Assembly: GCA_031002005.1 (NCBI GenBank)
Contig: CM061919.1
Coordinates: forward strand, 173,893,121 to 173,957,120
Source of the DNA: Vandiemenella viatica
Taxonomy: Eukaryota > Arthropoda > Insecta > Orthoptera > Morabidae
Direction: 5' to 3'
DNA: 64,000 nt
The notes beneath the pieces are model-generated. The model was not told where the DNA came from and ran no database searches. It saw only the letters and a program-made list of their open reading frames with translations. Positions 50,846-62,337 of the stretch are shown here, one piece after another. How positions within the stretch are numbered: the stretch's first letter is position 1; every line of letters starts with the position of its first letter. The translations under genes and the position numbers were made by a program.

Positions 50846-53430
50846 TTTTTTTTTTTTTTTAACTGTTATTTGGCAATGGGCCAGTAAGCCATACAGCCAT
50901 AATACAGGTTATGAGTATTATTTCACAAATATGTCCATAACACAATTCTTAAGTATCTATCACATATAGTACATGATCACTATTAACATACAACATCTGA
51001 TATCTATTGTTAAGTACATAATTTCCAGTTATAAGATATCTACTAAGAGTTGGAAACACTAATGTTCATAGGCATCTGCAGGTTTATATGTCCATCTCAC
51101 GGTTTTTTAGAAATCTGCATAGCAGTGTGAAGATCCTGTCGTCGTCGGTCGCGAGGAGATGTGACACTTTTGTTGGTTGGCCGTGACCTAGTTTTGCCAG
51201 TTGTTCTATTAGGTCTGTGGTGCTGTCGCATCTGTTCTTGCAGCCGAAGAGGATATGGTTCATGTCCCCTATACTCGTCTCGTTGCATCCACATAAGGGG
51301 CTTTGTACTATGTGTATTCTGTTCAGGTGTGCGGGGAAGCAGCCATGGTTCAACTTTAGTCTGGAGATGGTTACGATAGTTTTTCTTGGGATCTAAAATT
51401 GTTGGTACCAATGCTGTTTAGGGATGACGGTGTGGATCTGTCCGTAGTGTTTTCCTTTGACCAGTTGTGACTCCTCCCACTCTCTGTTCCATGATTCTCT
51501 TGCTTCTTTTTTTTACGATTGACTAGACTTAAAGGTCTCTTATGACGGTCAATGGTGATGTCGTAGCAACCGATGTTGTTTACTTCCGGGTTATTGCTTC
51601 TATTTGAACTCTTGTAGAAAACTTCGGCCAGTTGTCTAAATCTGTCATGAAGATATGGGACTCCTGTAGGTTCATGGAGTGCATAGGTGGGAAATCTGGC
51701 TGGAAGGTGCAGGGTTCTTTTCAGTGCCCTGTTTTGTATTGTTTGTAGTGTGAGTATATAGCTGTCAGCAGCGTATGCCCACAATGGACAGGTATACTCA
51801 ATAATAGGTCTTACTAGGGTCGTGTAGATCTTAATGCCAGTGCTTGGGTCTAAATTGTTGTCTTTGTTAAGAAGAGAGTAGAGACTGTGAAGCCTCGCGC
51901 TTGCTTTCCTGTGGATGTCATTTATATGAGCTTTCCAGGTTAGTCTCGTGTATAGCAGCACTCCCAGGTAGTGGGCAGTAGCTGACCAGGGTATGTCTTT
52001 ACCGTGAAGGTGAAGAACGGGGTCCGGTTGACGTGATCGACGGGACCCAAGCCTTTTACTGATCATTATTGCCTGAGTCTTGGCTGGGTTAATGTCAATC
52101 CTCCATCTCCGGGCCCAGGCCTCCGTTACATGGAGGACTTCCTGAAGGCGGCGAGTGGCTAAAATTATGCTGCGACTGGCTGCGAGGTACGCTGTATCGT
52201 CAGCGTATGTTGTGACCAAAACTCCATTGGATGTGGGGATATCTGCAGTATATAATGAATATAAAGTCGGACACAGAACTGAGCCTTGGGGAACTCCTGC
52301 TTTCACTTTTCTGACACTAGAGAAAGCTCTGTCGACTCGAACACTGAATGTGCGGTCGATCAGGTATGATTTTATTAATTTCACATATGGTCCCAGGATA
52401 CCCTGCTCGTACAGCTTAAGTAGGAGGCCCGAGTGCCATACGGAATCAAATGCTCGGGAGATGTTGAGTATCATCATGGCACAGTATTGTTTGTGGTTGA
52501 ATGCTTTTGTAACAGCTTCTGTTACCCTTATCAGCTGCTGGATAGTTGAGTGGCCGTGACGAAATCCCAGCTGGTGATTTGGTAATGCATTTGTGTCCTT
52601 GATATGGGTGGACAGTCGTTTTAGCAATAGCCTTTCAAGTACCTTGCTGATGGTTGGTAGAAGGCTTATTGGTCTGTAGTTTTTGGTTGGTGTGGATCCT
52701 TCCCACTCTTATGAATTCCCACAACCACTGCATGTTTCCATCGGTGTGGGAACTGTTGTCGGCGCAGAATGGTATTGAAGATTTCTGCGAGGTAAACTGA
52801 GGCCTCCGATGGCAGGTGCCTTAGAGAACTGTTACAAATCTTGTCACTACCAGGAGCTTTGCGAGGGTGGAGATTTTGCAGGCTGCTAGTAACCTCTTCA
52901 GGAGTAATATCGTCCATTTGGAATTCATCTTCTGCTTCCAGGTAAACCCTCAGCCGACGATTGACTTCGGTGAGGTGTATGGGGTCAGCGTTTGCTTGCG
53001 ACGGTCAGAAATTTGTTTCAAAGACATCGGCGAGGGCATTCGCCTTGTCTTCAGGAGTGACAGCTAAGCCATGACTGCCATTGAGAGGAGGAAGGCGCTT
53101 TCTTCGTCTGGTGAGCCTTCTTGTTTGAAGCCAGAGTGACCCATCCTCTGGGCTGAGAATGGATACTCTTGCGTCCCACTCTCTATTTCGGTGCTGCAGA
53201 AGGGAAGTTTTTATTTCCCTCTGCAGTCGATTGAGCAGCCTTCTTGTTGCCTGGTTTCTCGTCAGCTTCCATTCCTTTGCAACCCTGTTTTTGTGTCGTA
53301 TTTGAGTCATCAGTTGAGTGGGAAGTTGTGGAATAGGGGCTGACCGAGGTAACCTAACGGGTGTTGAAGCAGCAGTAGCCTCATTGACTGCAGTCTCGAA
53401 GAGTTCGAGGGCATTGTCGGTGCAGCAAGT
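50846..53430 (-). mobile_element. 5'-truncated Jockey-type LINE
   Basis: Minus-strand LINE with pol from the end of the endonuclease/linker through RT to the C-terminal Cys/His block, a 3' untranslated stretch and a 15-base poly-A (T run 50,846-50,860). The 3' end (minus strand) reads TTATGGCTGTATGGCTTACT and GCCCATTGCCAAAT before the A tail. No clear target duplication. Confidence 0.9.
51084..53430 (-). pseudogene. Jockey LINE pol (RT), broken in four parts
   Basis: Linker (to 53,005: LQREIKTSLLQHRNREWDAR and GSLWLQTRRLTRRRKRLP), then, beyond a stop, ITPEEVTSSLQNLHPRKAPG and FPHRWKHAVVVGIHKSGKD (52,917-52,666). After a frameshift comes an open 418-codon block (52,627-51,371) with LPNHQLGFRHGHSTIQQL, MMILNISRAFDSVWHSGLL (motif A), AGVPQGSVLCPTLYSLYTAD (motif B), TTYADDTAYLA (catalytic box intact), INPAKTQAIMIS and ATAHYLGVLLYTRLTWKAH. 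After another frameshift the Cys/His end CGCNETSIGDMNHILFGC stops at 51,084. The endonuclease is missing. The RT block is well kept but cannot form a whole protein. Confidence 0.92.
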
Positions 53431-53665
53431 CCCTATTGGTCTGTTCAAAAGCACTGTTGATATCAGCTCGCAATTCTAATGGGTATGATGGTAGAGGAGA
53501 CTTAAATAGAATCTTTCAAATAACCCTACAGAAAAAAATAAAATCGTATGGGGTTAGTTCCGGAGAGCGTGGAGGTCATGATAGTAATTGCTGATCATCA
53601 TCTCCTCCACGACCGATCCAATCACGTATGTGCTCTTGTGTAAATTTGAAATAGGGCTGCAATTT
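53430..53665 (-). pseudogene. Transposase C-terminal half, first piece
   Basis: The minus strand reads FKFTQEHIRDWIGRGGDDDQ, then PPRSPELTPYDF (third catalytic Asp/Glu region of a mariner-type enzyme), then after a stop PLELRADINSAFEQTNRDL. The spelling W.GR.G and PPRSP.LTP.DF matches the insect transposase group I associate with DUF4817 annotation. Two internal stops. It is cut after TNRDL by the LINE. Confidence 0.75.
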
Positions 53666-53769
53666 TTTTTTTAGTGTTTCTACATGACTGTAAATTTTGT
53701 GACAGTATGTCAAATAATACAGCTGCAGTAAATTTGTGAAATAGTTTCAATTATTATGATAACCCTGAA

Positions 53770-55446
53770 TATCCTGAAACGTCAAAGATTGCGAGATTAG
53801 TTTTAACGGGTATCATCTATGACTATAGGTGGAATTTATTCTAGAAAAGCTTGTAAGGAAAAACAAATAACGATCATTTTGATGATTTTTTCGTAATATC
53901 AGTACCTAACTCTGGTTAGATTATCGCAGTATTTGGCTAGGATTTTTAAAAAATAAATGCATTTTACTTTAAATAAATGAAAGTATAATTTCAAAAACGG
54001 ATACATTTCGCGATTACGTACGTTCGTGTAAAATTTCTCTGAGTTTTTAATAAACTCCATTATTTCTTATCTTCTGCCGAAAAATTCTTATGTTATATTT
54101 TAACCTAGTTCTTATAACTGGTACAGATAATATAGTATAAACCTCGAATACCCCTTATAAGAATTTCTGCATCTAGTTGTAAATAAACAAAAATCAACAT
54201 GTAAATTGAAACGATTGTAAGTTCAATGTATAGTTCCCTCGCATTAACCATTTTTTTTTCTTTTTATCCCTTCTCTTCGTATGTATGTGCATTTACTTCT
54301 ACAACAGACAATTACCTTTTATCTGGCATTACAATTACATTTTATTTTAACACTATAAGTGCAAAAAAAAATCAAAAAAAAAAAAAAAAAAAAAAAAAAA
54401 TCAAAAAAAAAATCAAATTCCATTATTTATTTGAAATTTAGGCTTCCTTTTAATAGTATAAGCGCAAATAAATTCTGCACAGTTATTCAACTGAATTTTT
54501 CTGACTAGCCAAGTAGCACTGATGTGTCAGGCAGTGTAACTATAACACTTCGGCCGTTATCGAGACTGGCCGGAGATTGACGACAAATGGAGATGAGCGC
54601 GCAATATCCAGACAATGCATTTTATTATTAAAGATGATGAATAAAAATGTATTGTATGCATTTGTACCTCTGTTCGGGACATATATTTCTACAGAGGAGT
54701 AATGGGAGTAGATTGTTTTATCTTTGCGACGTTAAATTTAAGATTAGTAAATAGAATCTAGCGTGTCCCAGTAGGCTGCGGTACCGTGATGGTGCCTGGT
54801 GTTTACAGGGCAATAAGTCCTGATGGTGGAAGAAATGTTCATAATCCGGAATTAGTCTGTAGGGTACAGAGGAGGAAAAAAAAGGACAAATATGCGAGGT
54901 GTTATTTGAGGAGCAGTTAAACTACCTTAATTTTCAAACTAAGTCCGAAATAATGAAACTAACAACATTTTTGAACCCTTTTCTGCCGCCTTACATTGTT
55001 TATGGTATGACGTCACTCATCATGTCGCGCGTATTATTCTGCTGAAGTGAAGATTTAGATGCACGGCTGATCTCCGTTGAGTATCTATGATGTAATTCAT
55101 CTCGTCAAACGACACAAAATAAGTTCAAAATTTTGAAAACATGTGAACATTATTAAAATTTTCAAACTTCTTAAGGATTTAACCCACAAATATTGTCCCG
55201 AGTATGGAATACTTTACTGCAAATTGATTGAACCTTTATAAAAAGTATTGAATAAATTACTTTTACCTCTCTTATTCTGTTACCTGAAACTTGTAATTAT
55301 ATAAATCGTGAATCAAACTAGTGTAATGAACGTAAATGATATTTCGAAGGGGGTTTATTTCCTATACAATTGAGTTTCCTTAAAACTTCTTTCACCGATC
55401 TACGGTCCAGATAGAAAAGAACTTGCTTGCATTATATACAACATAG
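53770..55446. other. No gene; A-rich tract
   Basis: A long A-rich tract (about 54,363-54,413) and otherwise AT-rich DNA. No family recognised. Confidence 0.5.
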
Positions 55447-56170
55447 CAGTGCAATGCTGCCATCCACTTGGCTTTGAATATTCGTAGATCATCGCTAAAA
55501 TTTCGTAGATTGGGTACAAAAATCCGGAGACTCGCTAACTGAAACAATAATTATTGAAGAGAGAGTCAAAATTATGAATTCTTTCTATTTCCAGGTCTTT
55601 GAAATTCCAAATACAAAACAAGATTCTACACTGAAAGTTCTATTCTGCTCCCCGCTGCCTTCCTGATAGAGCACATTTTGGCCGGCTTCCGTGTACAACT
55701 TTCTATATCCCAACATGGCGTCACTTTCGTCACCAATTTTTTTTTTTTTTTTTTTTTTTGTGGGATCATACATTTTTTTTATTGACATTAAATTTAGAAT
55801 ATGTTCTGTAACAGGAAATGTTAGAAAGCCGTTCTAACGAGCGTGTCACCGTGCAAAATGAGTGCGCTGATAGTTCTGTATTACGGTCTTTTAAGATCTA
55901 TAAAATGTATAATCAAACGAAATATGAGCTTTATTTCATTTCAGTCGTTGGTTCCACGAGCGGTTGCAAGGAAATGATTCACACTTATTGAGAATTTTGT
56001 AATGCATTAACACTATACGCTCAAAGTTTAACAAAACACGAATATAAGGAAAAATCAACAAACAATTAAAAGTAGGAAAAATCCGTAGATGTTTTTTTCA
56101 AAATCTTAAAATCCTAACTTTTTATAAAAATTCGTAGATCTACGGAAAAATCCGTAGAATTTGCAGCACT
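55447..56170. mobile_element. hAT-like element, about 0.72 kb
   Basis: The left end CAGTGCAATGCTGCCA and right end TTTGCAGCACT, with subterminal TTCGTAGAT/ATCTACGGA/AAATCCGTAGA boxes on both sides, suit a hAT non-autonomous element. A T tract (55,739-55,759) sits inside. Flanking 8-mers do not match. The right part is shared with 23,860-24,020, confirming a family. Confidence 0.6.
55645..55698. repeat. 54-bp repeat, copy 1
   Basis: CTGCTCCCCGCTGCCTTCCT to CGTGTACAA, found again at 56,749-56,802 with two differences. GC-rich against its surroundings and located inside the hAT-like element. Confidence 0.9.
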
Positions 56171-57019
56171 TTAGCAGCGCCTTATCGCAGCATACCCAGG
56201 AAACATAGCCGGTTTAAGTTGCGATATTGAGAATACAGTCAGCTTGATTTGTTTAATGCTAAGAACTATTTTTTTCGTCTACTTCATGTAATGCTTACTG
56301 TGAAAAAGTATTAAGCAGTTATCACTTATCACGGTATTCATTTTTCTACTTTCAAATTTTCCATGCCGTACAAGGCAGATCTTCACTATCTTTTTTCTAA
56401 ACTCCGACATACAGTAGGTACTTGGAGCGCACGCTCCGGTGGCAATTTCCCTATGCACAGATTTCCCCCCTTTTTTGTAGCTGCCTACTTTAGCCTCAAC
56501 GAAATTATTGTGATAACTGCCTCAGAAACTTTTATACGCAAAAGTGTCAGAAATTGCGATGGAAGTGTCTGTTGAGCACAAAGAAGACAGAAAATTCCTA
56601 TCTTAACTTGGGTAGAGCAGGTTGTGGGTGCTCCGTGGCGAATGTCGATAGATGATCAATCGATTTCAGCTCAAGGAAGCAGCCGCTAAGGATTCAATCG
56701 ACAGACACCGCGATCAGCAATAACTCTATTGTCAGCAGTAACTGCACTCTGCTCCCCGCTGCGTTCCTGATAGAGCACATTCTGGCCGGCTTCCGTGTAC
56801 AATGCAGGCGTGCGCAGTTCCTTCTGGAAGCTTCTACAGGTTAATTCATAATGGATAGTTACGACAGTTTCATATTAACATCGGAGACTCGTCCTGGCAC
56901 AGGGCAAGTAAACGGCCATTCTTTTTTTTTTTTTTTTTAAAAAAAACACACAACCATTAAAAAAATGTTCTAAAGTTTCTTTAGAAGACCGTATTTGCAA
57001 ATAATTTAATAAAATAACT
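56171..57019. other. No gene; short repeats
   Basis: Contains the second 54-bp repeat and a T tract (56,922-56,938). No coding signal. Confidence 0.5.
56749..56802. repeat. 54-bp repeat, copy 2
   Basis: Same as 55,645-55,698 apart from two substitutions (CTGCCTTCC/CTGCGTTCC and CATTTTGG/CATTCTGG). It lies outside the hAT-like element. Confidence 0.9.
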
Positions 57020-57750
57020 AATACCAGGTGGCCCGTGCTAAAATTTCGCGACTAATGTACACCATGAATAGTAACAATTGTAACAGTCAGCTTGCGACAG
57101 CTAGAAGATACCTGATGAAGATGGCAGAGCTAGCTGTCGAAACATCGTGTTTTTACACCACCGTACCGCTGGACAACCGAGAGGATTTTATTGTAATAGA
57201 AACAAAAATATCCGAAAAGCTCCTTACTCTATAAAACACATACACAGTTAATCAATATACCGATACCGAACGTGGTGGGTGAACGGTTAACGTTCTGGCC
57301 TCGAATTCGAAAGGACGTGGGTTCGAATCCCCTACCGGGGATCCAGATTTGTTTTTTTCATGGTTTACCCAAATCACTCCAGCCGAATGCCGGGATGCTT
57401 CCTTCAAAAAGGCTATGGCCGAATTCCTTCCCGTTCCTTGGTCCAGTCCCATCCCGCCTCTAATGACCTCGCTGTCGACGAGGCGTAAAGCCCAAGTAAA
57501 AAAACTCTGTGATATATGGTGTTGCTATCTAGAGGTAACGTGATAATTCCTTATCGACACCTAGCAGCTTGGCTCTGTACTATCGTATACCCTTGACCTT
57601 GGTTATTCATAATTTTGCTAATTACGGGGTGAATTTCGAATAGTTCTTTTCTTAATCAATGATGTAAACGAAACGAAGAACTTAATCTTTAGACCGATAC
57701 GTCATTTATTGATTCTCGTAAGATATGAGGGGAACAAAATGGCTCACTAC
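57020..57750 (+). repeat. Motif-D repeat with a SINE-A inserted
   Basis: 57,026-57,235 and 57,508-57,750 together match 49,490-49,870. Motif D is clearest here: CCTGATGAAGATGGCAGAGC, then AGCTGTCGAAACATCGTGTT (57,111-57,152). SINE-A occupies about 57,265-57,505. The parent family is unknown to me. Confidence 0.6.
57265..57503 (+). mobile_element. SINE-A copy, full length
   Basis: The head CCGAACGTGGTGGGTGAACG, a perfect B box GTTCGAATC (57,321-57,329), the core with AAATCACTCCAGCCGAATGC, and the tail GACCTCGCTGTCGACGAGGC with AAAGCC and an A-rich end. It sits inside the motif-D repeat. No clean target duplication seen. Confidence 0.9.
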
Positions 57751-59030
57751 AAAAGAAAACAATTTTTAAAAGTAATGTACTTATAAGATTTTTAGAAGTC
57801 ATTATTTTTCAATTACCACAAATGAGTCGGTATGCATATCTTTTTTAATATTAATGTGCCGAATTAGCCATACAGATACTGTAGCTTGCATAATTTTGAT
57901 CTATTTTATATCCACGTATAATACTGTTTTTTGTGTTTTTTCCAACTGTAATTAAAGCGAAGAATGACACAAGTCGAATTCCTCATTATTTACTTTACAT
58001 AGCTGCCTGACACAAACGGATTTAGTATCGCGCAGGAGATCAAGAGTTCTCCGGTTCTAATTCTCTCCACCAACAACCATCATTCCCTCCCTCCCTCTCT
58101 CTTTCTGTGTGTGTGTATTAAGCTGTAAATGTACCGAATTTAAACTGTAGGTTCAGGCATGAGGTATCATCCGAGGCAAATAGAAGCCTTGCCAGTCCGT
58201 CTTTAAAACACATAAATTCTCTTTCATTGCTGTTCAGTAGTGGTTCTGTATGTTATGGTAAGATATCATAACACTTTCAGAAAAAAAGAGGATAAATGTG
58301 AATTTTACAGTGTACCGGTATGTACAGGAATACTTGCGGCAAAAATTTCGTGCTAGCCCAACCCGTTGACTGGAGTTATCAAGATGACATAGAGCCATGC
58401 GAAGCAATATTGCTCTATTTATGTGAAGTCCGTTAGGAGGTTTCATACTACGGATTCCTTGTAAAGGTATAAGTCCCTTCATCCGCTACGATTACATTGT
58501 TAAACTGATCTATTTTAGAATAATATTGTGCGGGAAATTGAAACTGTGACATAGATGGTCGAATTAACTTCCGGGGCCATCTACCCAGTAATAACAAAGA
58601 TTTAATCATTTATCTAAACATTATGAAAATGTACAGAATGATTCAATTAGAGATACCAGGTTTTAAACAAATATGTTTTGATACTGCTTGAAACTGAGGT
58701 TTATAGAGTTCGAAATAATTACAACTAGGTGTCTCTGCAGGCGATAAACCGCTTGTAGATGCAATCTTTGATAAATGGCTGTCCACAGACTTTAGCTAGA
58801 CTCATGGAGCAAAATATACCATGGTATGTAGGCCGTTCAAACACAGTAAGTAAAAGCTGATAATTTCCATAAAAAGAGTAGCTCCTCTGCAATTATGAAC
58901 ATGTTGCTAACCTGGAAAATACTAATTTGAATTTTGATATAAACTACATGCTAGTCTCCTTTGAATGTTAAAAATTCATCAGATGATTTTTAAACAGAGT
59001 TAACTATAAGTTCTGCTATGTTGTTCTTTC
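57751..59030. other. No gene; CT/GT microsatellite
   Basis: A pyrimidine/GT simple repeat at 58,085-58,118; otherwise AT-rich with nothing recognised. Confidence 0.5.
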
Positions 59031-59212
59031 TTCGTTGACGTCGAGGTCATTAAAGGCGGGAAAGGTCTGGAGACAAATAACGGGAAGGAACTCGGCCGTA
59101 GCCTTATGGAGGATCCATCCCCGGAATTCTGAATGGACGGAAGTGGATACGAACCCGCGTCCTCCCGAATGCGAGGTCAGACCTTTTACCGTTTACCCAC
59201 CACCCTCGGTGC
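59031..59212 (-). mobile_element. SINE-A copy
   Basis: Inverted SINE-A: GACGTCGAGGTCATTAAAGG (tail), GGGAAGGAACTCGGCCGTAG, CCGGAATTCTG with part of the core deleted, GATACGAACCCGCGTCCTCC (B-box side) and the head end CACCCTCGGT. About 30 bp of core are missing compared with other copies. Confidence 0.82.
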
Positions 59213-61229
59213 GAAGTTGTCTAACAAATATATAAACCAAACACAAAACTATTTAGATTGAAATGTTTTAATGCGTCTTAGAAATCTTAAAAAAATATTT
59301 CCAGGACATATTTACTACTGTTCGAATAATTAAAATATCTAGGAATGATGCGCATGATAAGTATCGAAATTATGCGTCGAAATTTTTAATTTGTTAAAAT
59401 TACTCATTTAATTATTTCGCGAAAATAATAAAAATTCTTAAAGAACTCTCTAATCAGTGGTTTCGAAAAAGGGTGACTGGTATTTTTGTACGTTTTTTTG
59501 ACAAATGCTTGCACAAATAGTTGATTAAAAGGAAAATCCATACATTTAGAGAATGTGAGTTTCCAGTTTCAGTTTTACACCTAAGACGATAGTATAAAGA
59601 AAATGGTTTTTTTTTTTTTTTTTTGGTCCTCCAATTACCTCCTGTAATTATTTACACCCTAGCGTATAAAAGACTGCTTTGATAACAGTGCCATCGTGGC
59701 CGTAAATCTGACGTCACGATCCCAGCCTTCGTTGCAGAACTAATAACGGCTAGAGATGTTTCTGCAATATCGAGAGTTATGAACAATAGGATTTTCATTA
59801 AATGTCACTATTAATTTACCTAAGCAACTGCGAAGAAATGAATTAACAGAACACTGTAAGAATATTATGTATTTCATTCAAATCAACATATTAATTATTA
59901 TTTGCTTTTTATTTATTTATATTAAGTCGATGTAGATGTTTACTCGAACTCGCTGTCCAAAGATATCGCTGTTTAAATATAAGTAATATGTAACACGTTA
60001 ATCATTTTAATATTATGAGAGTTTTTTAAAATAAAACCAGTTATTTTTAATTGGATTAGAAGCTCTTTATTTTTGATGTAGATGCTTTCGCTAAATTCGT
60101 CGCCACTTTTATGGTAAGATCAACAAATGAAATACTAGCACTTTGCGTTCGAAACGTCATTTTTGACGGGCTTTGTTAGATTTTGTGTTTTATCGTGGTA
60201 ACGTACATTAGTATAAAAGTTCTAAGTTTTATCGTTAAGACGTTATGACAGACACTCGAAATGGAAAGTGAAAAATAATCCATAAAGGTTCCATCCTTCA
60301 TTCAGACGGGAAAAACTTAACTTAGTCCACAACCCGAAGGTTGGTTGGATCCTCCCGAAGCAGGCATACTAAGCCATTGTGTCAGAGGTAGGACGGCCAG
60401 TTCCTTTCCTCTGGGACGTACAGTTTAACGTGGAATCCGAACCACGGAGCGTCCTGGCATAGCTCATACGATTAAACACAACTCTCAAAATTCCTGCGCC
60501 TGGCGGAAAGTAACCTTAAAAAGTATCATTTAAACAAATTCGTTCAGAAATGGCGAGACTTCTTTTTGGATTAGTTGTACAAATTTCACTCCTTCGAAAT
60601 GCAGACAGGTTTCTGTTTAGGAATACAATCGAGAGTGGGTCCCTCGATTCGTGTGGGCTGCTAATGAATTATTCAGTGTTCTGTAGTAGAATGTCTAGTA
60701 TCTATTAGGCCTTTGGTTTACAATGAGCGGTCTCAATACTGGTTTGTCCCGATAAGTTCCGCCTAGTTAGCGAGAAATCTCGCACCGCAAACAATGCGAG
60801 CAGTTCGGAAAAAGTTTTGTTCCCCGAGACAAGTCAGGTGAGGGGCGTGAAAGCACGGCTTACCTTTCTTTCCCCTCACCTCCCCTCTTTTTCGTGAAAA
60901 TAAACGTGACTTCACCACTGCGGCGTAGTGGCAAGTGGTGCGGTAAAGAATGCCGTACTCTGTCCAGTTGGTCTCGCTTCAGTGTTAATCGATTGCCGGC
61001 ACAACATCACGACAAACAAGCAACAATTATAAAGAAGCGTGGTAGACCGTGATTCACGGCGAATGTGCACTATTTCATGAAGAAGTGAAAGAGAAACTTC
61101 ACTTATCAATAAGATTTAAGGAAACACAATCCATATGCTAAGATTTGCTGATGTCATTGTCCTATGTGATTTCACTCATATACAGAAGAAAATTGCAACA
61201 GTAACAATATGCTGAAATATGGAGAAATA
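59213..61229. other. 2 kb without a gene
   Basis: AT-rich to about 60,240. A motif at 60,421-60,466 is shared with 32,061-32,098. From about 60,730 to 61,050 the sequence is slightly GC-richer and unassigned. Confidence 0.45.
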
Positions 61230-62337
61230 CACGGAGGAACTAAAGAAACTGGTACACCAGCCTAATATCGTGTAGGGACCCCGCGAGCACGCGGAAGTGC
61301 CGCAACACGACGTGGCATTGACACGACTAATGTCTGAAGTAGTGCTGCAGGGAATTGACACCATGCATCCTGCAGGGCTGTCCATAAATCCGTAAGAGTA
61401 CGAGGGGGTCGAGATCTATTCTGATCGGCATGTTGCAAGGCATGTTCAATAATGTTCATGTCTGGGGAGTTTGGTGGCCAGCGGAGGAGTTTAAACTCAG
61501 AAGAGTGTTCCTGGAGCCACTCTGTAGCCATTCTGGACGTGTGGGGTGTCGCATTGTCCTGCTGGAATTGCCCAAGTCCGTCGGAATGCACAATGGACAT
61601 GAATGGACGCAGGTGATCAGTCAGGATGCGTACGTACGTGTCACCTGTCAGAGTCGTATCTAGACGTATCAGGAGTCCTATGTCACTCCAATTGAACACG
61701 CCCCACACCATTACAGAGCCTCCAACAGCTTGAAAAGTCCCCTGCTGACATGCAGGGTCCATGAATTCATGAGGTTGTTTCCATACCCATACACGTCCAT
61801 CCACTCAATACTATTGGAAACTACACTCGTCACACCAGGCAACATGTTTCCAATGATCAACAGTCCAATGTCGGTGTGGACGGGTCCAGGCTTTGTGTCG
61901 TAGACTCAGCAAGGGCACACGAGTGGGCCTTTGGCTCCGAAAGTCGATATCGATGATGTTTCGTTGAATGGTTCGCACGCTGGCTCTTGTTGATGGCCCA
62001 GCATTGAAGGGTTACACTTCTGTTACGTTGAACGATTCCCTGCAGTCGTCGTTGGTCCCGTTCTTGTAGGATCTTTTTCCGGCCGCAGCGATGTTGGAAA
62101 TTTGATGTTTTACCGGTTTCCCGATATTCACGGTGCACTCGTGAAACGGTCGTACGGGAAAATCCCACCTCATCGCTACCTCGGAGATGCTTTGTCCCAT
62201 CTCTCATGCGCCGACTATAACACCACGTTCAGACTGACTTAAATTGTAATAACCGACCGCAGCGCCGTACTCTGAGTGTTTACATATCTCTTTGTTTGCA
62301 TGCGCATGCTTTTACCCTTTTCTTTGGCTCCTCAGTG
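61230..62337 (-). mobile_element. Tc1-like transposon with TIRs
   Basis: The left end CACGGAGGAACTAAAGAAAC and right end TTTCTTTGGCTCCTCAGTG are inverted repeats of about 22 bp, flanked by TA on both sides. The 1.1-kb length and one minus-strand transposase gene fit Tc1. The TIRs are imperfect, so the insertion is not very recent. Confidence 0.88.
61262..62207 (-). pseudogene. Tc1-like transposase, frameshifted
   Basis: The N-terminal paired HTH is readable from 62,207 (VGFSRTTVSRVHREYRETGK, then ERDQRRLQGIVQRNRSVTL). After a frame change WCDECSF (first catalytic Asp, usually W.DES.F) is followed by two stops. A 180-codon block (61,804-61,262) then keeps GGSVMVWGVFNW, FQQDNATPHTSR (second Asp) and PPNSPDMNIIEH (the Glu of DD34E), ending at PTRY close to the left TIR. 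All three catalytic residues are present, but stops and shifts silence it. Confidence 0.9.

Larger units (their letters stand above)
50500..53769 (-). mobile_element. Mariner-like DNA transposon interrupted by a LINE
   Basis: Left end (50,500-50,590: ACAGAGTTATTATAAATGAG, ATTATTTGACATATTGTCAG) and right end (53,685-53,769: its inverse, ending ATAACCCTG) are diverged inverted repeats of about 85 bp. Between them, on the minus strand, is the C-terminal half of a transposase in two pieces separated by a Jockey LINE. The N-terminal half is absent, so the element was already deleted before or after the LINE arrived. Confidence 0.8.

Noticed and set aside
54226..54441. 71-codon plus-strand frame ending in poly-lysine
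   Set aside because: The lysines come from the A-rich tract; there is no other support.
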